Positions 33,552 to 44,087 of a DNA stretch of 64,000 nt are shown here, piece by piece. The translations under genes were made by a program, and so were the position numbers. The DNA lies in contig NZ_JRMH01000001.1 in assembly GCF_000803315.1 (NCBI RefSeq), positions 3,534,001-3,598,000 on the forward strand, read 5' to 3'. Numbering within the stretch: position 1 is the first letter of the stretch; each line of letters opens with the position of its first letter. The DNA comes from Pectobacterium actinidiae (GTDB lineage Bacteria > Pseudomonadota > Gammaproteobacteria > Enterobacterales > Enterobacteriaceae). The notes beneath the pieces were generated by a model. That model saw nothing but the letters and a program-made list of their open reading frames with translations, was not told where the DNA came from and did not search any database.

Positions 33552-35270
33552 ATGCGTACTAGCCAATACATGCTCTCCACACTCAAGGAGACGCCAGCCG
33601 ATGCAGAAGTCATCAGCCATCAGTTGATGCTCCGGGCAGGAATGATTCGTAAACTGGCCTCCGGCCTTTATACCTGGTTGCCGACCGGTTTACGTGTTTT
33701 GAGAAAAGTTGAAAATATCGTGCGCGAAGAGATGAACAACGCTGGCGCGATTGAGATTTCAATGCCCGTTGTTCAGCCTGCCGATTTATGGGTGGAAAGT
33801 GGACGTTGGGATCAATATGGCCCAGAACTGCTGCGCTTTGTCGATCGTGGCGAGCGCCCATTTGTACTCGGCCCAACACACGAAGAAGTTATTACAGACC
33901 TGATTCGTAATGAAGTCAGCTCTTATAAGCAACTGCCGCTGAATTTCTTCCAGATTCAAACCAAATTCCGCGATGAAGTGCGCCCGCGTTTTGGCGTAAT
34001 GCGCTCGCGTGAATTCCTGATGAAAGACGCCTACTCGTTCCATACCTCGCAGGAATCGTTGCAGGTCACTTACGACGCCATGTACGCCGCTTACAGCAAG
34101 ATTTTCAGCCGTATGGATCTGGATTTCAGAGCTGTTCAGGCAGACACCGGTTCTATCGGAGGCAACGCATCCCATGAGTTTCAGGTGCTGGCAACCAGCG
34201 GTGAAGACGATATCGTTTTCTCAACAGAATCCGATTACGCAGCAAACATTGAATTGGCGGAAGCCGTTGCGCCGAAGTTAGGCCGCGCTGAAGCGACGGA
34301 AGAACTGCGTCTGGTTGATACGCCGAATGCCAAGACCATCGCCGAGCTGGTTGAGCAGTTTACACTGCCAGTAGAAAAAACGGTGAAGACGCTGCTGGTT
34401 AAAGCAACAGAAGAAAGCGGCCATAAACTGGTTGCATTACTGGTTCGCGGCGATCACGAACTGAACGAAATCAAAGCGGAGAAAATTGCTCAGGTAGCCA
34501 GCCCGCTGACGTTTGCAACGGAAGAAGAGATTCGTGCAACTATCGGCGCGGGTCCAGGTTCACTGGGTCCGGTCAAGCTGTCAATTCCTGTCGTTGTCGA
34601 TCGTACCGTAGCAGCCATGAGCGACTTCAGCGCTGGCGCGAACATCGATGGCAAACACTATTTTGGCATCAATTGGGAACGTGACGTGACGCTGCCGCAG
34701 GTTGCAGATATCCGTAATGTGGTTGAAGGCGATATCAGCCCAGACGGAAAAGGCACACTACAAATTAAACGCGGTATCGAAGTAGGTCATATCTTCCAAC
34801 TGGGCAGTAAATATTCTGAAGCGCTGAAAGCGACAGTTCAAGGTGAAGACGGCCGCAACCAGACGTTGACGATGGGTTGCTACGGTATTGGTGTGACGCG
34901 TGTTGTCGCCGCGGCGATTGAGCAAAACCATGACGAACGCGGCATCATCTGGCCAGACGCGATTGCTCCTTTCCACGTAGCTATTCTGCCAATGAACATG
35001 CACAAGTCTTTCCGCGTGAAGGAAGTCGCTGAAGATATCTACCAGCAACTGCGCGCTAAAGGCATTGAAGTTCTGCTTGATGATCGTAAAGAGCGTCCGG
35101 GTGTAATGTTCGCCGATATGGAATTGATTGGCGTACCGCATACCATCGTGATTGGCGATCGTAATCTGGATAGCGAAGAGATTGAATATAAGAACCGCCG
35201 GGTCGGTGAAAAGCAAATGATTAAAACCAGCGAAATCGTCGATTTCCTGCTGGCGAATATCATCCGCTAA
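33552..35270 (+). CDS. proS: Prolyl-tRNA synthetase ProS
   Basis: Class II synthetase charging tRNA-Pro, 572 residues, the bacterial type. Motif 1 is near residue 65-80 ([13 protein letters not shown]), motif 2 contains [21 protein letters not shown], the YbaK-type editing insertion lies at about 225-400 ([29 protein letters not shown]), motif 3 is [16 protein letters not shown], and the C-terminal anticodon domain follows. The gene order gmhB/metNIQ/rcsF/trmO/proS is that of E. coli at 5 minutes. Confidence 0.97.
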   Translation: MRTSQYMLSTLKETPADAEVISHQLMLRAGMIRKLASGLYTWLPTGLRVLRKVENIVREEMNNAGAIEISMPVVQPADLWVESGRWDQYGPELLRFVDRGERPFVLGPTHEEVITDLIRNEVSSYKQLPLNFFQIQTKFRDEVRPRFGVMRSREFLMKDAYSFHTSQESLQVTYDAMYAAYSKIFSRMDLDFRAVQADTGSIGGNASHEFQVLATSGEDDIVFSTESDYAANIELAEAVAPKLGRAEATEELRLVDTPNAKTIAELVEQFTLPVEKTVKTLLVKATEESGHKLVALLVRGDHELNEIKAEKIAQVASPLTFATEEEIRATIGAGPGSLGPVKLSIPVVVDRTVAAMSDFSAGANIDGKHYFGINWERDVTLPQVADIRNVVEGDISPDGKGTLQIKRGIEVGHIFQLGSKYSEALKATVQGEDGRNQTLTMGCYGIGVTRVVAAAIEQNHDERGIIWPDAIAPFHVAILPMNMHKSFRVKEVAEDIYQQLRAKGIEVLLDDRKERPGVMFADMELIGVPHTIVIGDRNLDSEEIEYKNRRVGEKQMIKTSEIVDFLLANIIR

Positions 35271-35282
35271 TTACCGTCAGAT

Positions 35283-35304
35283 CGCCCTTTCACATGAAAG
35301 GGCG
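35283..35304. terminator. Stem-loop after proS
   Basis: CGCCCTTTC pairs with GAAAGGGCG around ACAT, 12 bases after the proS stop. No T-run follows, so the stronger hairpin at 35316 is probably the actual terminator. Confidence 0.5.
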
Positions 35305-35315
35305 AATACAGGCAT

Positions 35316-35347
35316 AAAAAAATGGTGGGTTTCCCCACCATTTTTTA
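35316..35347. terminator. Bidirectional terminator between proS and rpoS
   Basis: AAAAAATGGTGGG pairs with CCCACCATTTTTT around a short TTTC loop. T-runs are present on both strands, so it serves proS and the convergent rpoS. Confidence 0.92.
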
Positions 35348-35375
35348 TTTCAAGACATCAGTAACTCGTCACACA

Positions 35376-36368
35376 TTATTCACGAAACAGTTCTTCAATG
35401 CTCAACCCCTGAACCTGCAAAATTTCCCGCAGGCGGCGTAAGCCTTCAACCTGAATCTGACGAACACGTTCACGCGTTAAACCGATTTCACGACCCACAT
35501 CTTCCAGCGTAGCCGCTTCGTACCCTAGCAGGCCAAAACGACGCGCCAACACCTCACGCTGTTTGGCATTAAGCTCAAACAACCATTTAACGATATTCTG
35601 CTTCATATCGTTATCCTGAGTGGTGTCTTCAGGTCCGTTATCTTTTTCGTCTGCCAGAATATCCAGCAATGCTTTTTCCGAATCGCCACCCAGCGGGGTA
35701 TCGACGGAAGTAATACGTTCATTCAGGCGCAGCATACGGTTGACGTCATCTACTGGCTTATCAAGCTGTTCGGCAATTTCTTCCGCACTCGGCTCGTGAT
35801 CCAGTTTGTGAGACAATTCGCGCGCGGTGCGCAGATAAACGTTGAGTTCTTTGACAATATGAATCGGCAAACGGATGGTACGGGTTTGATTCATAATCGC
35901 CCGTTCTATCGTTTGTCGAATCCACCAGGTTGCGTAGGTTGAAAAACGAAACCCTCTTTCTGGATCGAATTTTTCAACCGCACGGATCAGGCCAAGGTTA
36001 CCCTCTTCAATCAGATCCAGCAGCGCCAGACCACGATTGTTGTAACGACGGGCAATTTTCACTACCAGCCGCAGGTTACTCTCGATCATCCGGCGGCGCG
36101 ATGGGACATCACCACGCAACGCGCGTCGGGCAAAATAAACTTCTTCTTCTGCTGTTAAAAGCGGCGAATAGCCGATCTCTCCTAAATAGAGCTGTGTTGC
36201 GTCAAGGACACGCTGTGGGACCCCTTGCGATAATAGCTCGTCTTCCGCCGAGTCATTATCATTGGTATCTTCCTCTGCCAGCGCTTTATCGTCAAAAACG
36301 TCAAGTCCATTTTCTTCAAAATCGGTATCTTCATGTAACTCGTTAACTTTCAGCGTACTTTGGCTCAT
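35376..36368 (-). CDS. rpoS: RNA polymerase sigma factor RpoS (sigma-38)
   Basis: Stationary-phase and general stress sigma factor, 330 residues as in E. coli. Region 1.2 has [16 protein letters not shown]; regions 2.1-2.4 contain [37 protein letters not shown] and [18 protein letters not shown]; region 4.2 is [20 protein letters not shown]. nlpD lies upstream on the same strand, and as in E. coli the main rpoS promoter is probably inside nlpD, giving a long leader suited to small-RNA control. Confidence 0.97.
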   Translation of the reverse strand: MSQSTLKVNELHEDTDFEENGLDVFDDKALAEEDTNDNDSAEDELLSQGVPQRVLDATQLYLGEIGYSPLLTAEEEVYFARRALRGDVPSRRRMIESNLRLVVKIARRYNNRGLALLDLIEEGNLGLIRAVEKFDPERGFRFSTYATWWIRQTIERAIMNQTRTIRLPIHIVKELNVYLRTARELSHKLDHEPSAEEIAEQLDKPVDDVNRMLRLNERITSVDTPLGGDSEKALLDILADEKDNGPEDTTQDNDMKQNIVKWLFELNAKQREVLARRFGLLGYEAATLEDVGREIGLTRERVRQIQVEGLRRLREILQVQGLSIEELFRE

Positions 36369-36421
36369 AAGTGGCTCCTACCCGTGATCCCTTGGCAGAA
36401 TACCGAAATATTCTGCCCGAT

Positions 36422-37456
36422 TTATCGCTGCGGCAGAAAACGCAGCGGGTTTACGGATTTCCCCTTGTAACGAATTTCAAAGTGCAAGCGAACTGAGCTT
36501 GTGCCCGTACTGCCCATCGTAGCGATTTTTTGTCCTGCCGTGACGTCTTGTTGTTCACGGACTAGCATCGTATCGTTATGGGCATAAGCACTGAGGTAGT
36601 CATCATTATGCTTGATGATTATCAGATTTCCGTAACCACGTAGCGCATTACCCGCATACACCACGCGCCCACTGGCGGTTGCGGTGATCGGTTGCCCACG
36701 TGAGCCGGCGATATCAATCCCTTTATTTCCCCCTTCGGAATCGGAGAAACTATCTATGACTTTCCCATCGGTAGGCCAACGCCAACTGCCGACAGCAACG
36801 GTATTGCTGCTGGCAACAGCCGCTGGTGCGGAAACAGGAGCCGTTGTTGGTGCCCCTGTCGTAGGTAACATCTTACCTACATTCTGTTTACCCTGATTAC
36901 CAGAATACGCATTAGTTGACTGAGAATCAACCGATGTAGTTTGTATTTGCGCACTTGATGGCGGCGTTGGTATACCGCCTCGTGTCGCATCGGTTGTTGC
37001 CAGCATTCCACCACCGCTCGTCAGGCCACCGCCCGATGCATTGTTGCCGGAACCGTTGCCTAAGCTCAGTGATTGCCCCACATTCAGGCTATACGGCTCA
37101 GGAATATTGTTGCGCTGCGCCAGATCCCGATAGTCATTACCGGTAATCCACGCGATATAAAACAGGGTATCGCCCCGTTTAACCGTGTAAGAACTGCCGC
37201 CGCTGTAGCTGCCTTTCGGAATATTGCCGTAGCTGCGGTTGTAAACAATTCGTCCGTCAGACGTTGTTGCAACGCTTTCACCCGCTGTTGAAATACGTGA
37301 TGGTGGCGCAGATAACATCCCACCTCGGCTGCCCGTATTTCCGTCAACGCTGCTGATCGGTGCGGATTTGGAATTATTGTTGCTACATCCCGCCAATCCT
37401 AAGACAATCACCGTACAAGCAGCAATCTGACGCAAATTTATCATTCGGCTTCCCAT
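36422..37456 (-). CDS. nlpD: Murein hydrolase activator NlpD
   Basis: Outer-membrane lipoprotein that activates the amidase AmiC at the division site. 344 residues: signal peptide with lipobox LAGC (Cys24), a low-complexity Ser/Gly linker, a LysM domain at about 90-135 ([18 protein letters not shown]), a second long Ser/Thr/Gln-rich linker, and a C-terminal LytM/M23 domain (about 225-344) with [27 protein letters not shown]. The zinc-ligand histidine of active M23 enzymes is replaced in that motif, as expected for NlpD. The ATG at 37456 has a GGAGTAAGG site upstream. Confidence 0.95.
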   Translation of the reverse strand: MGSRMINLRQIAACTVIVLGLAGCSNNNSKSAPISSVDGNTGSRGGMLSAPPSRISTAGESVATTSDGRIVYNRSYGNIPKGSYSGGSSYTVKRGDTLFYIAWITGNDYRDLAQRNNIPEPYSLNVGQSLSLGNGSGNNASGGGLTSGGGMLATTDATRGGIPTPPSSAQIQTTSVDSQSTNAYSGNQGKQNVGKMLPTTGAPTTAPVSAPAAVASSNTVAVGSWRWPTDGKVIDSFSDSEGGNKGIDIAGSRGQPITATASGRVVYAGNALRGYGNLIIIKHNDDYLSAYAHNDTMLVREQQDVTAGQKIATMGSTGTSSVRLHFEIRYKGKSVNPLRFLPQR

Positions 37457-37801
37457 GCGCCTTACTCCCCTATAACTATAGTGTTCAAAAAAGTAACTAT
37501 AACGTTCAAAAAACAGTCGTATTCAGAACTCAATTCGGACATGTCTGCCTCGTATCTGTTCTCGCTTAACTGGCCGTCGCTCAACTGCCTATCACGTAAG
37601 TCATTGTAGCATAAACGGTATCCGGTGATTTATTCGTTAGTTGGAACGAGAAAGATCGCTACTTCACCATCGCTGGCGCATAAGCAAAACGGGAAGGCAC
37701 CACGATGATTAGATGCTAACAATATCAACAAGTTCGCACTATAAAACAGTGATGTTGAAATTTTAAAGACTTAACAACAAATGCATACCAACGCCACGGT
37801 A
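37457..37801. other. Intergenic region between pcm and nlpD, no gene seen
   Basis: 345 AT-rich bases with no plausible coding frame. It should hold the nlpD promoter on the minus strand. The only marked structure is a tandem repeat next to nlpD, listed separately. Confidence 0.6.
37473..37514. repeat. Two tandem 21-bp units upstream of nlpD
   Basis: TAACTATAGTGTTCAAAAAAG (37473-37493) is followed at once by a copy differing at three positions (37494-37514), 18 of 21 identical. The 21-bp spacing is two turns of the helix, so both units face the same side. They lie 17-58 bases upstream of the nlpD ATG. Confidence 0.7.
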
Positions 37802-38428
37802 TCAGGCTAATTCCCCTTTGACCAGCGGAACAAACCGAACAGCTTCAACCGTTTGAATAATAAATTCGCCAGCATGGCGTTGAACAACTTGTAAGTATTG
37901 TGACTGTTCACCGACGGGCAATACCATTACGCCGCCTTCATCAAGCTGATCCATCAGCGCCCGGGGAATTTCTGGCGGTGCAGCAGTAACAATGATGGCA
38001 TCAAACGGTCCGCGCGACGCCCAGCCCTGCCACCCATCGCCATGACGGGTAGAAACATTATGCAAATCAAGCTGCTTTAAGCGACGTTTAGCCTGCCATT
38101 GCAGCCCTTTGATGCGCTCAACCGACCAAACATGCCGAACCAAAAGCGCTAAAATTGCCGTTTGATAACCCGACCCAGTGCCAATTTCCAGCACGCGGGA
38201 TACGGGCGTCAGGCTGAGCAGCTCCGTCATCTTCGCGACCATATAGGGCTGCGAAATTGTCTGGCCGGAACCAATAGGCAGAGCGGTATTTTCATACGCT
38301 TTATGCTCGAAAGCCTCATCAACAAAACGTTCTCTGGGTACGGCTTCTATCGCCTTCAGCAGACGCTCGTCCTGAATGCCCTGTAGGCGCAACTGCGCCA
38401 ACAACGTTTCTATACGCTTGTTTACCAT
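37802..38428 (-). CDS. pcm: Protein-L-isoaspartate O-methyltransferase Pcm
   Basis: Repairs isoaspartyl residues in aged proteins using S-adenosylmethionine. 208 residues, E. coli size. Motif I is [16 protein letters not shown]; family motifs [35 protein letters not shown] and [13 protein letters not shown] are present. The start codon sits in ATGGTAA, whose TAA ends the small upstream reading frame, the same overlap geometry that surE and pcm show in E. coli. Confidence 0.96.
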   Translation of the reverse strand: MVNKRIETLLAQLRLQGIQDERLLKAIEAVPRERFVDEAFEHKAYENTALPIGSGQTISQPYMVAKMTELLSLTPVSRVLEIGTGSGYQTAILALLVRHVWSVERIKGLQWQAKRRLKQLDLHNVSTRHGDGWQGWASRGPFDAIIVTAAPPEIPRALMDQLDEGGVMVLPVGEQSQYLQVVQRHAGEFIIQTVEAVRFVPLVKGELA

Positions 38429-38568
38429 TCCCCGCCGACCTCAGCTCTGGTTAACCTCGTCACCAATACAGCAATTTTCCCGCACAGGGGTGAGCCAGCC
38501 GCCGCTATCGCACGGTTGCCAGCATTATTCTTTTCAACTATTTTCTGCAAAAACGTATCGCAGCACAT
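38422..38568 (-). CDS. 48-codon reading frame in the place of surE
   Basis: On the minus strand an ATG overlapping the truD stop (TGATG) opens a frame that runs without interruption to a TAA overlapping the pcm start (ATGGTAA). It would encode [20 protein letters not shown] followed by 28 more residues ending VGGEW. E. coli has surE (about 253 codons) exactly here. The last residues resemble the SurE C-terminal style (VGxxxW), but the N-terminus does not look like MRILLSNDDG. It may be a deletion relic that keeps translation coupled, or a new small protein. No independent ribosome binding site was identified. Confidence 0.4.
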   Translation of the reverse strand: MCCDTFLQKIVEKNNAGNRAIAAAGSPLCGKIAVLVTRLTRAEVGGEW

Positions 38569-39614
38569 CAGGCACCGAGATCGGTATCCTGCTGTGAATG
38601 CAGCAATTCACGCACTACGCTGGTCGCAAAACTGCCCGCAGGCAGCCAGAATGTCACTTCCACGGTTGCATCATCCTGCCATTCCCAGTGCATCTGTTGC
38701 GGATACAGCAGTACCGCACGCCGGGCAGGTTCAACCCGCTCACGCTTGACCAAAGACCACAGCACGTCTTGTCCGACCAAAGCCTGCTTTTCAAATAGCT
38801 GCGCGTCATCCTGCGTGCCCAGCTCACCCTCTCCAGGTAGCGGTGCGGTAATCTGAAGTTCACCAGCATTAAGGCGCGTCTGTAAAGCATCCAATTCGTC
38901 AGGTTTGGCAACAAACCAGCTGCCGCGCCCTGTTAGCTGCAATGCATCACCACACAAGACGGTTTTCGCCTGCTGCCCCGCGATTCGAGCGCTGGCAACT
39001 TGATTAAACATCGCACTGCGGCTGGCAGAAAGATAAAAACTCCGCTTACTGCGTTCTTTTACCCGAATCTCGTTATTAGCCCAAAGACGAGCCTGTTCAA
39101 GGTTATTGCCGTTGCGTCCGAAACGCTGGCTACCGAAATAATTGGGCGCGCCTTTCGCGGCAATCAGCGCCAAACGAGCGTCGACCTCGTTTCGGTCGCT
39201 GATCTGACGCAGCACCAGAGTAAAATGGTTACCCTTCAACGTACCAATCCGCAGCTTGCGACGATGGCGAGTCACCTCAAGCACATCGCAGCCTTCCAAT
39301 TCCAGCGAGGAGAAATCGGGCGTCTCTTTTCCCGGCATGTGCAGACAGAACCACTGTTCAGTGACGGCATGACGATCTTTCAAGCCCGCATAGCTGACGG
39401 CACGCAACGGTAGGCGAACAAATTTCGCCAGCATCTCGGCGACAAATTGCGTATTGCAACCGCGCTTGCGTATGCGCACCAACACCTGTTCACCGTCACC
39501 ATCCGGCTGAAATCCCAGATCTTCCACCACCAGAAAGTCTTCCGCAGTGGATTTCAATGAGCCGGTAGCCTGTGGCTCACCATGCAACCAGACGAGTTGT
39601 TCGCTATTTTCCAT
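38568..39614 (-). CDS. truD: tRNA pseudouridine(13) synthase TruD
   Basis: Makes pseudouridine 13 in tRNA-Glu. 348 residues, E. coli size. The catalytic aspartate is in [13 protein letters not shown]; other TruD motifs are [24 protein letters not shown] and [19 protein letters not shown], followed by the TruD-specific insertion. It belongs to the ftsB-ispD-ispF-truD-(surE)-pcm-nlpD-rpoS cluster. Confidence 0.95.
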   Translation of the reverse strand: MENSEQLVWLHGEPQATGSLKSTAEDFLVVEDLGFQPDGDGEQVLVRIRKRGCNTQFVAEMLAKFVRLPLRAVSYAGLKDRHAVTEQWFCLHMPGKETPDFSSLELEGCDVLEVTRHRRKLRIGTLKGNHFTLVLRQISDRNEVDARLALIAAKGAPNYFGSQRFGRNGNNLEQARLWANNEIRVKERSKRSFYLSASRSAMFNQVASARIAGQQAKTVLCGDALQLTGRGSWFVAKPDELDALQTRLNAGELQITAPLPGEGELGTQDDAQLFEKQALVGQDVLWSLVKRERVEPARRAVLLYPQQMHWEWQDDATVEVTFWLPAGSFATSVVRELLHSQQDTDLGA

Positions 39615-39718
39615 CGTTATCCTACAAAGTGCATAATCGAGCGAAGCACGATCATGACATTGTTTTTTATACTGTTAACTTTCTATTCTTAATAAAGTAT
39701 TGTCGATAAAGCAACGGC

Positions 39719-40216
39719 TTACCACGCGACAATTTCGCCCGTTTCTTTTTTCACCAGCAAGGCAACGGCTTCGCAGGCAATACCTTCGCCGCGACCCGTA
39801 AAGCCCAGTTGTTCTGTCGTGGTGGCTTTCACATTGACGTCGTCCATATGACACAGCAAATCTTCTGCCAGATTCACACGCATTTGTGGGATGTGCGGTG
39901 CCATTTTCGGTGCCTGCGCAATAATCGTGACATCCAGATTGCCTAACTGGTAGCCTTTTTCATTGATACGACGCCAGGCTTCGCGCAACAGACCACGGCT
40001 GTCCGCGCCTTTAAAGGCTGGGTCGGTATCAGGGAACAGCTTACCAATGTCGCCCAGCGCGGCAGCGCCTAAAAGTGCATCGGTCACCGCATGCAGCACC
40101 ACATCCCCATCGGAATGCGCCAGCAAGCCTTGAGTATAAGGAATTCGCACGCCACCGATCACCAGCGGACCTTCTCCACCGAACTTATGGACATCAAAAC
40201 CGTGACCGATACGCAT
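39719..40216 (-). CDS. ispF: 2-C-methyl-D-erythritol 2,4-cyclodiphosphate synthase IspF
   Basis: Fifth step of the MEP isoprenoid pathway. 165 residues, slightly longer than E. coli because of the C-terminal tail [11 protein letters not shown]. The zinc site is GHGFDVHKF, and the active-site loops are [21 protein letters not shown] and [13 protein letters not shown]. It follows ispD by about 50 bases. Confidence 0.95.
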   Translation of the reverse strand: MRIGHGFDVHKFGGEGPLVIGGVRIPYTQGLLAHSDGDVVLHAVTDALLGAAALGDIGKLFPDTDPAFKGADSRGLLREAWRRINEKGYQLGNLDVTIIAQAPKMAPHIPQMRVNLAEDLLCHMDDVNVKATTTEQLGFTGRGEGIACEAVALLVKKETGEIVAW

Positions 40217-40269
40217 CGCGCGTTCTCCTTATCTGTATTTAACGAATAAATTTAGCGAATAAAATGGGG

Positions 40270-40983
40270 TTACTGCAAACTGGTTAAATAGAATTCGGCT
40301 AATGCCAAATCCTCTGGACGCGTGACTTTGATATTATCCGAACGTCCGCTGATAATGTGCGGGCGGTAGCCACAATATTCCAGTGCGGAGGCTTCATCTG
40401 TGACGGCAATGCCATCCTCAAGCGCCCGTTGCAGACACTGTTTCAACAACGCCGCAGGAAAAAGCTGCGGCGTCAGCGCATGCCACAAATCGTTACGTTC
40501 TACCGTGCGATCGATAAACCCGTCCGTGCCGCGCTTCATGGTATCACGAACCGGGGCGGCCAGAATTCCACCAATGTCACTCTGTTCAGCAACCGCCAGC
40601 AGGCGCGTCAAATCGTCCTGATGCAGACACGGACGCGCTGCGTCATGCACCAACGCCCACGCGCTATCGGCAACGGCAGCGAGCCCTGCCAGTACGGAAT
40701 CCGCACGCTGCTGCCCGCCCGTCACAGAACAAATACGGGGATCGTTGGCAATCGCCAGAGTATGAAAGAATGCGTCATCTGGACTGATAACGACGACGAC
40801 ACGCTGTACGCGTGAATGGCGTAAAAGCGCATCGATGGTATGTTCGAGAATGGTTTTATGGCCGGTCGCATCATTGCCAATCGTCAGATACTGCTTAGGA
40901 CGATCGTTTTGCATCCGGCTGCCGTTACCCGCAGCGGGCAAAACAGCAACAATTTCAGGCGGGGAAAGGCGTGGTGTCTGCAT
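40270..40983 (-). CDS. ispD: 2-C-methyl-D-erythritol 4-phosphate cytidylyltransferase IspD
   Basis: Third step of the MEP pathway, transferring CMP from CTP to methylerythritol phosphate. 237 residues. The nucleotide loop is [19 protein letters not shown]; later motifs are [14 protein letters not shown] and [12 protein letters not shown]. It starts 3 bases after the ftsB stop. Confidence 0.95.
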   Translation of the reverse strand: MQTPRLSPPEIVAVLPAAGNGSRMQNDRPKQYLTIGNDATGHKTILEHTIDALLRHSRVQRVVVVISPDDAFFHTLAIANDPRICSVTGGQQRADSVLAGLAAVADSAWALVHDAARPCLHQDDLTRLLAVAEQSDIGGILAAPVRDTMKRGTDGFIDRTVERNDLWHALTPQLFPAALLKQCLQRALEDGIAVTDEASALEYCGYRPHIISGRSDNIKVTRPEDLALAEFYLTSLQ

Positions 40984-40986
40984 GCG

Positions 40987-41322
40987 TCAACGTTGTGTAT
41001 TGTTGGATGAAGCGTTGTTAGATGACGTCGTATTCGCGTTACGGTGGCTCGATTCTGGCACCAGACGATAGAAGCTTTCACCGGGTTTGATCATACCCAG
41101 TTCATTGCGTGCGCGCTCTTCAATCGCTTCCTGTCCGCCATTGAGGTCATCAATTTCAGCAAACAGTTGTTCGTTACGGTCTTTTAATTTGGCATTGTTC
41201 CCCTGTTGGACAACAACATCATCTTTCACCCGAACATAATCATGAATGCCATTCTTGCCCAGCCACAGTGAATACTGAAGCCAGCCAAGCAATATCAATA
41301 ATAACAGCGTAAGCTTTCCCAT
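40987..41322 (-). CDS. ftsB: Cell division protein FtsB
   Basis: Bitopic membrane protein of the FtsQLB divisome complex, 111 residues. One N-terminal transmembrane helix ([19 protein letters not shown]), then a periplasmic coiled coil ([27 protein letters not shown]) and the conserved [21 protein letters not shown]. The C-terminal Asn/Ser/Thr tail is low-complexity. First gene of the cluster reading leftward. Confidence 0.95.
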   Translation of the reverse strand: MGKLTLLLLILLGWLQYSLWLGKNGIHDYVRVKDDVVVQQGNNAKLKDRNEQLFAEIDDLNGGQEAIEERARNELGMIKPGESFYRLVPESSHRNANTTSSNNASSNNTQR

Positions 41323-41654
41323 CCCGCCCCCTGAAAAACCGCCTAATCATCCCATAACTTTTGTTTCGACTCCACTGTGTCCAGCAGTGGGAGGCAATAT
41401 TCACCCTGACGCGAGCCCAAATGGGGATATTTCAGGCAGAAAAGCGCGCCAAACGCATGCCCATGCCACACGCATTTCATCCATTCACCTTCTCGTGCTT
41501 TCTATTCATCAGAAGACGCAAGAGCGCAGCATCCGCATAGCTAAAAGCGCTCATAGGAAAAACGTCAGTTGAACCATTAATGCTATCTGTGTATTTTTAT
41601 GCATACAAAGTGCATAAAAAAAAGAAAATGTTACATTTAAACTAGGAGAAAACC
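41323..41654. other. Divergent intergenic region between ftsB and the amino acid transporter
   Basis: 332 bases with no convincing gene. It must hold the ftsB promoter (minus) and the transporter promoter (plus). The end next to the transporter is AT-rich and contains a palindrome, listed separately. Confidence 0.6.
41595..41619. promoter_or_regulatory. Candidate operator before the amino acid transporter
   Basis: TTTTATGCA (41595-41603) and its exact inverse TGCATAAAA (41611-41619) flank TACAAAG. The repeat ends 35 bases before the binding-protein ATG. It has some likeness to ArgR boxes (AT-rich, TGCAT half-sites), but the regulator is not identifiable by eye. Confidence 0.45.
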
Positions 41655-42425
41655 ATGTTCAAAAAACTGTTATTCGTTGGCGCGCTCTTCGCCACCGCAT
41701 TAAGTAGCAGCACCTTCGCCGCAGAACCCACTTACGTTGTTGGCTCTGGCGGAACCTATCGCCCTTTTGAGTTTGAAAATGCACAGAAAGAGCTGGAAGG
41801 CTTTGATATTGATATCATTAAAGCCATCGCCAAGGCGGAAAATTTTAATATCAAGCTGATCAATACGCCGTGGGAAGGGATCTTCGCGACCCTTAACGCC
41901 GGCGACCGCGACATTATCATTTCCGGTATCACGATTACCGACAAACGTAAGCAAATGGTCGATTTCTCCGCGCCTTATTTCCCTGCCGAACAGTCCATTG
42001 TGGTGCCTAAAGGCTCGACGATCGACTCGATTGCTGCACTGAAAGATCACAAAGTCGGTGTCGTGAACTCCAGTACCGCCGATATCGTGGTGTCCGACGT
42101 ATTAGGCAAAAACAGTACATCGATTAAGCGCTTTGATAACACCCCATTAATGTTACAAGAACTGTATGAAGATGGCGTGGGCGCAGCGGTTGGCGACGTA
42201 GGCGTGGTGAAGTTTTACATTAAGACTCACCCTGAAAAACAGTTCAATCTGGTTTCCGACGCCAAATTCGAACGCCAGTACTTCGGGATTGCCGTCGCGA
42301 AAGGCAACGATCAACTGCGTGCGAAGATTAACTCAGGGTTGAAAAAAATCGTTGCTGATGGCACCTACGCCAAGATCTATCAAACCTGGTTTGATAACAA
42401 CGTTCCGACCTTACCCGCAGAATAA
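41655..42425 (+). CDS. Polar amino acid ABC transporter, periplasmic binding protein
   Basis: 256 residues with signal peptide MFKKLLFVGALFATALSSST followed by FAA-EP. It is a family 3 solute-binding protein (GlnH/HisJ/ArtJ type): GTYRPFEFENAQKELEGFDIDI, DIIISGITITDKRKQMVDFSAPYF, GVVNSSTADIVV and YEDGVGAAVGDVGVVKFYI. The ligand cannot be told from sequence alone. GGAGAAAACC lies before the ATG. A hairpin separates it from the permease gene. Confidence 0.88.
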   Translation: MFKKLLFVGALFATALSSSTFAAEPTYVVGSGGTYRPFEFENAQKELEGFDIDIIKAIAKAENFNIKLINTPWEGIFATLNAGDRDIIISGITITDKRKQMVDFSAPYFPAEQSIVVPKGSTIDSIAALKDHKVGVVNSSTADIVVSDVLGKNSTSIKRFDNTPLMLQELYEDGVGAAVGDVGVVKFYIKTHPEKQFNLVSDAKFERQYFGIAVAKGNDQLRAKINSGLKKIVADGTYAKIYQTWFDNNVPTLPAE

Positions 42426-42487
42426 CGCCTGCAAGACACTGCGCACCTCTCCAGCTCTCCATCGCCTCACGCGAGACGTCGCATCAA

Positions 42488-42516
42488 CCGGACAGCCAGC
42501 CTGTCCGGTTTAATTT
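42488..42516 (+). terminator. Attenuator-like hairpin between binding protein and permease
   Basis: CCGGACAG pairs with CTGTCCGG around CCAGC, followed by TTTAATTT, 60 bases after the binding-protein stop. It probably causes partial termination, so that the binding protein is made in excess over the membrane parts. Confidence 0.65.
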
Positions 42517-42558
42517 AGAAGAATCATTACGTTAGCCTATTCAAAAAAGGAAACGATC

Positions 42559-43323
42559 TTGACGGGATTTCGTTGGGAGATCATTCAGGAATATGCCCCG
42601 CTATTTATGGAAGGCACCTGGATGACCATCAAATGCACCATTATCTGTGTCATTCTTGGCACCTGTTGGGGATTAACGCTCGGATTAGGCCGCTTAGCCC
42701 AGGCGCCGCACGGGCCGTGGAAATATATCCTGCACTACGGCGTTCAATGGCCTGTGCGCATCTACATTAGCGCCTTTCGGGGCACGCCGCTGTTTGTGCA
42801 AATCATGGTGGTGCACTTCGCGCTGGTGCCGCTGTTCATCAATCCGCGTGATGGATTGCTGGTAACCAGCAATATAATGTCGGTCGATTTTGCCCGTACG
42901 CTGCGCTCAGATTACGGCGCGTTCCTCTCTTGCATCGTGGCGATTACGCTGAATGCGGGTGCTTATGTCTCTGAGATATTCCGCGCAGGCATTCAGTCGA
43001 TCGACCGCGGCCAGATGGAAGCATCACGCTCTCTCGGGATGAGCTATGGCCGCACTATGCGAAAAGTCATTCTGCCGCAGGCTTTTCGCCGTATGTTACC
43101 GCCGTTAGGTAACAACGCTATCGCGATTGTGAAAGATTCATCGCTGGCTTCGGCAATCGGGTTGGCGGATCTCGCCTATGCCGCTCGCACGGTGTCAGGG
43201 GCTTACGCCACATACTGGGAACCCTACCTGACGATCTCTATCGTCTACTGGGTTATTACTTTCCTGCTCTCACTGCTGGTGCGGCACATGGAAACGAGGC
43301 TTGGCAAAAGTGATTCACGTTAA
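42559..43323 (+). CDS. Polar amino acid ABC transporter, permease
   Basis: 254 residues with five to six hydrophobic helices, HisM/GlnP family. The N-terminal segment [15 protein letters not shown] is typical, followed by [10 protein letters not shown] and the coupling loop [32 protein letters not shown]. Translation starts at TTG (42559) with AAAAGGAAA upstream. A single permease gene suggests a homodimeric channel. It overlaps the beginning of the ATPase gene. Confidence 0.88.
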   Translation: MTGFRWEIIQEYAPLFMEGTWMTIKCTIICVILGTCWGLTLGLGRLAQAPHGPWKYILHYGVQWPVRIYISAFRGTPLFVQIMVVHFALVPLFINPRDGLLVTSNIMSVDFARTLRSDYGAFLSCIVAITLNAGAYVSEIFRAGIQSIDRGQMEASRSLGMSYGRTMRKVILPQAFRRMLPPLGNNAIAIVKDSSLASAIGLADLAYAARTVSGAYATYWEPYLTISIVYWVITFLLSLLVRHMETRLGKSDSR

Positions 43324-44032
43324 AAATCTGCAAAAACAGTTTGGCGATACGCACGTCCTGCGCGGTATTTCCTGTGACATTGCGCCTCAGGAAGTGCTCT
43401 GTCTGATTGGCCCATCCGGTTCAGGAAAAAGTACCTTTCTGCGCTGTATCAACGCACTGGAGACACTCTCAGCAGGCGAGATTACGGTCAACGGTTTTGC
43501 CATTCACGATCAGAAAACCAATATCAATCGCGTACGTGAAAGCGTAGGAATGGTATTCCAGCGTTTTAATCTATTTCCGCACATGACGGTGTTGGAAAAC
43601 GTGATTATGGCGCCGATGGATGTGAAAAAACTACCCCGCGCACAGGCCGTTGAGCGGGCTAAAGCGCTGCTCAGCAAGGTCGGCCTGCTGGATAAAATCG
43701 ATGCCTGGCCAAACAGCCTGTCCGGTGGACAACAGCAGCGCGTCGCGATTGCCCGCGCGTTAGCGATGGAACCAACAATCATGCTGTTTGATGAACCAAC
43801 ATCCGCGCTGGATCCAGAGCTGGTTGGTGAAGTGTTAGCCGTCATGAAAACACTGGCGAACGAAGGCATGACGATGGTCATCGTGACCCATGAAATGGCA
43901 TTTGCCCGAGAAGTGGCCGATAGAGTGATCTTTATCGATCAGGGAATTATTCAGGAACAGGGGACGCCAGAGGCGATCTTTACGCATCCAAGTAACCCGC
44001 GCACGCAGGCTTTCTTGAGCAAAATACTGTAA
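43310..44032 (+). CDS. Polar amino acid ABC transporter, ATPase
   Basis: 240 residues from the GTG at 43310, GlnQ/HisP family. Walker [10 protein letters not shown]-loop [10 protein letters not shown], signature LSGGQQQR, Walker [15 protein letters not shown]-loop VTHEM. A TTG at 43301 is in frame, but the GAGG at 43296 is spaced correctly only for the GTG. The start overlaps the permease stop by 14 bases. Confidence 0.9.
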   Translation: MIHVKNLQKQFGDTHVLRGISCDIAPQEVLCLIGPSGSGKSTFLRCINALETLSAGEITVNGFAIHDQKTNINRVRESVGMVFQRFNLFPHMTVLENVIMAPMDVKKLPRAQAVERAKALLSKVGLLDKIDAWPNSLSGGQQQRVAIARALAMEPTIMLFDEPTSALDPELVGEVLAVMKTLANEGMTMVIVTHEMAFAREVADRVIFIDQGIIQEQGTPEAIFTHPSNPRTQAFLSKIL

Positions 44033-44047
44033 ATACGGTAAACCATA

Positions 44048-44087
44048 GGCTGTCAGCATCTTCTATGCTGGCAGCCTTTTTTCTTTT
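44048..44087 (+). terminator. Terminator of the amino acid transporter operon
   Basis: GGCTGTCAGCAT pairs with ATGCTGGCAGCC (one G-U pair) around CTTCT, followed by TTTTTTCTTTT. It lies at the convergent junction with ygbE. Confidence 0.92.

Noticed and set aside
37473..37514. CRISPR array
   Set aside because: Two directly adjacent 21-bp units without spacers or cas genes. No CRISPR-like repeat-spacer pattern was found anywhere in the window.
38422..38568. A truncated but recognisable surE gene
   Set aside because: The N-terminal SNDDG motif and metal-binding residues of SurE are absent in any frame; only position, overlaps and a faint C-terminal likeness remain.
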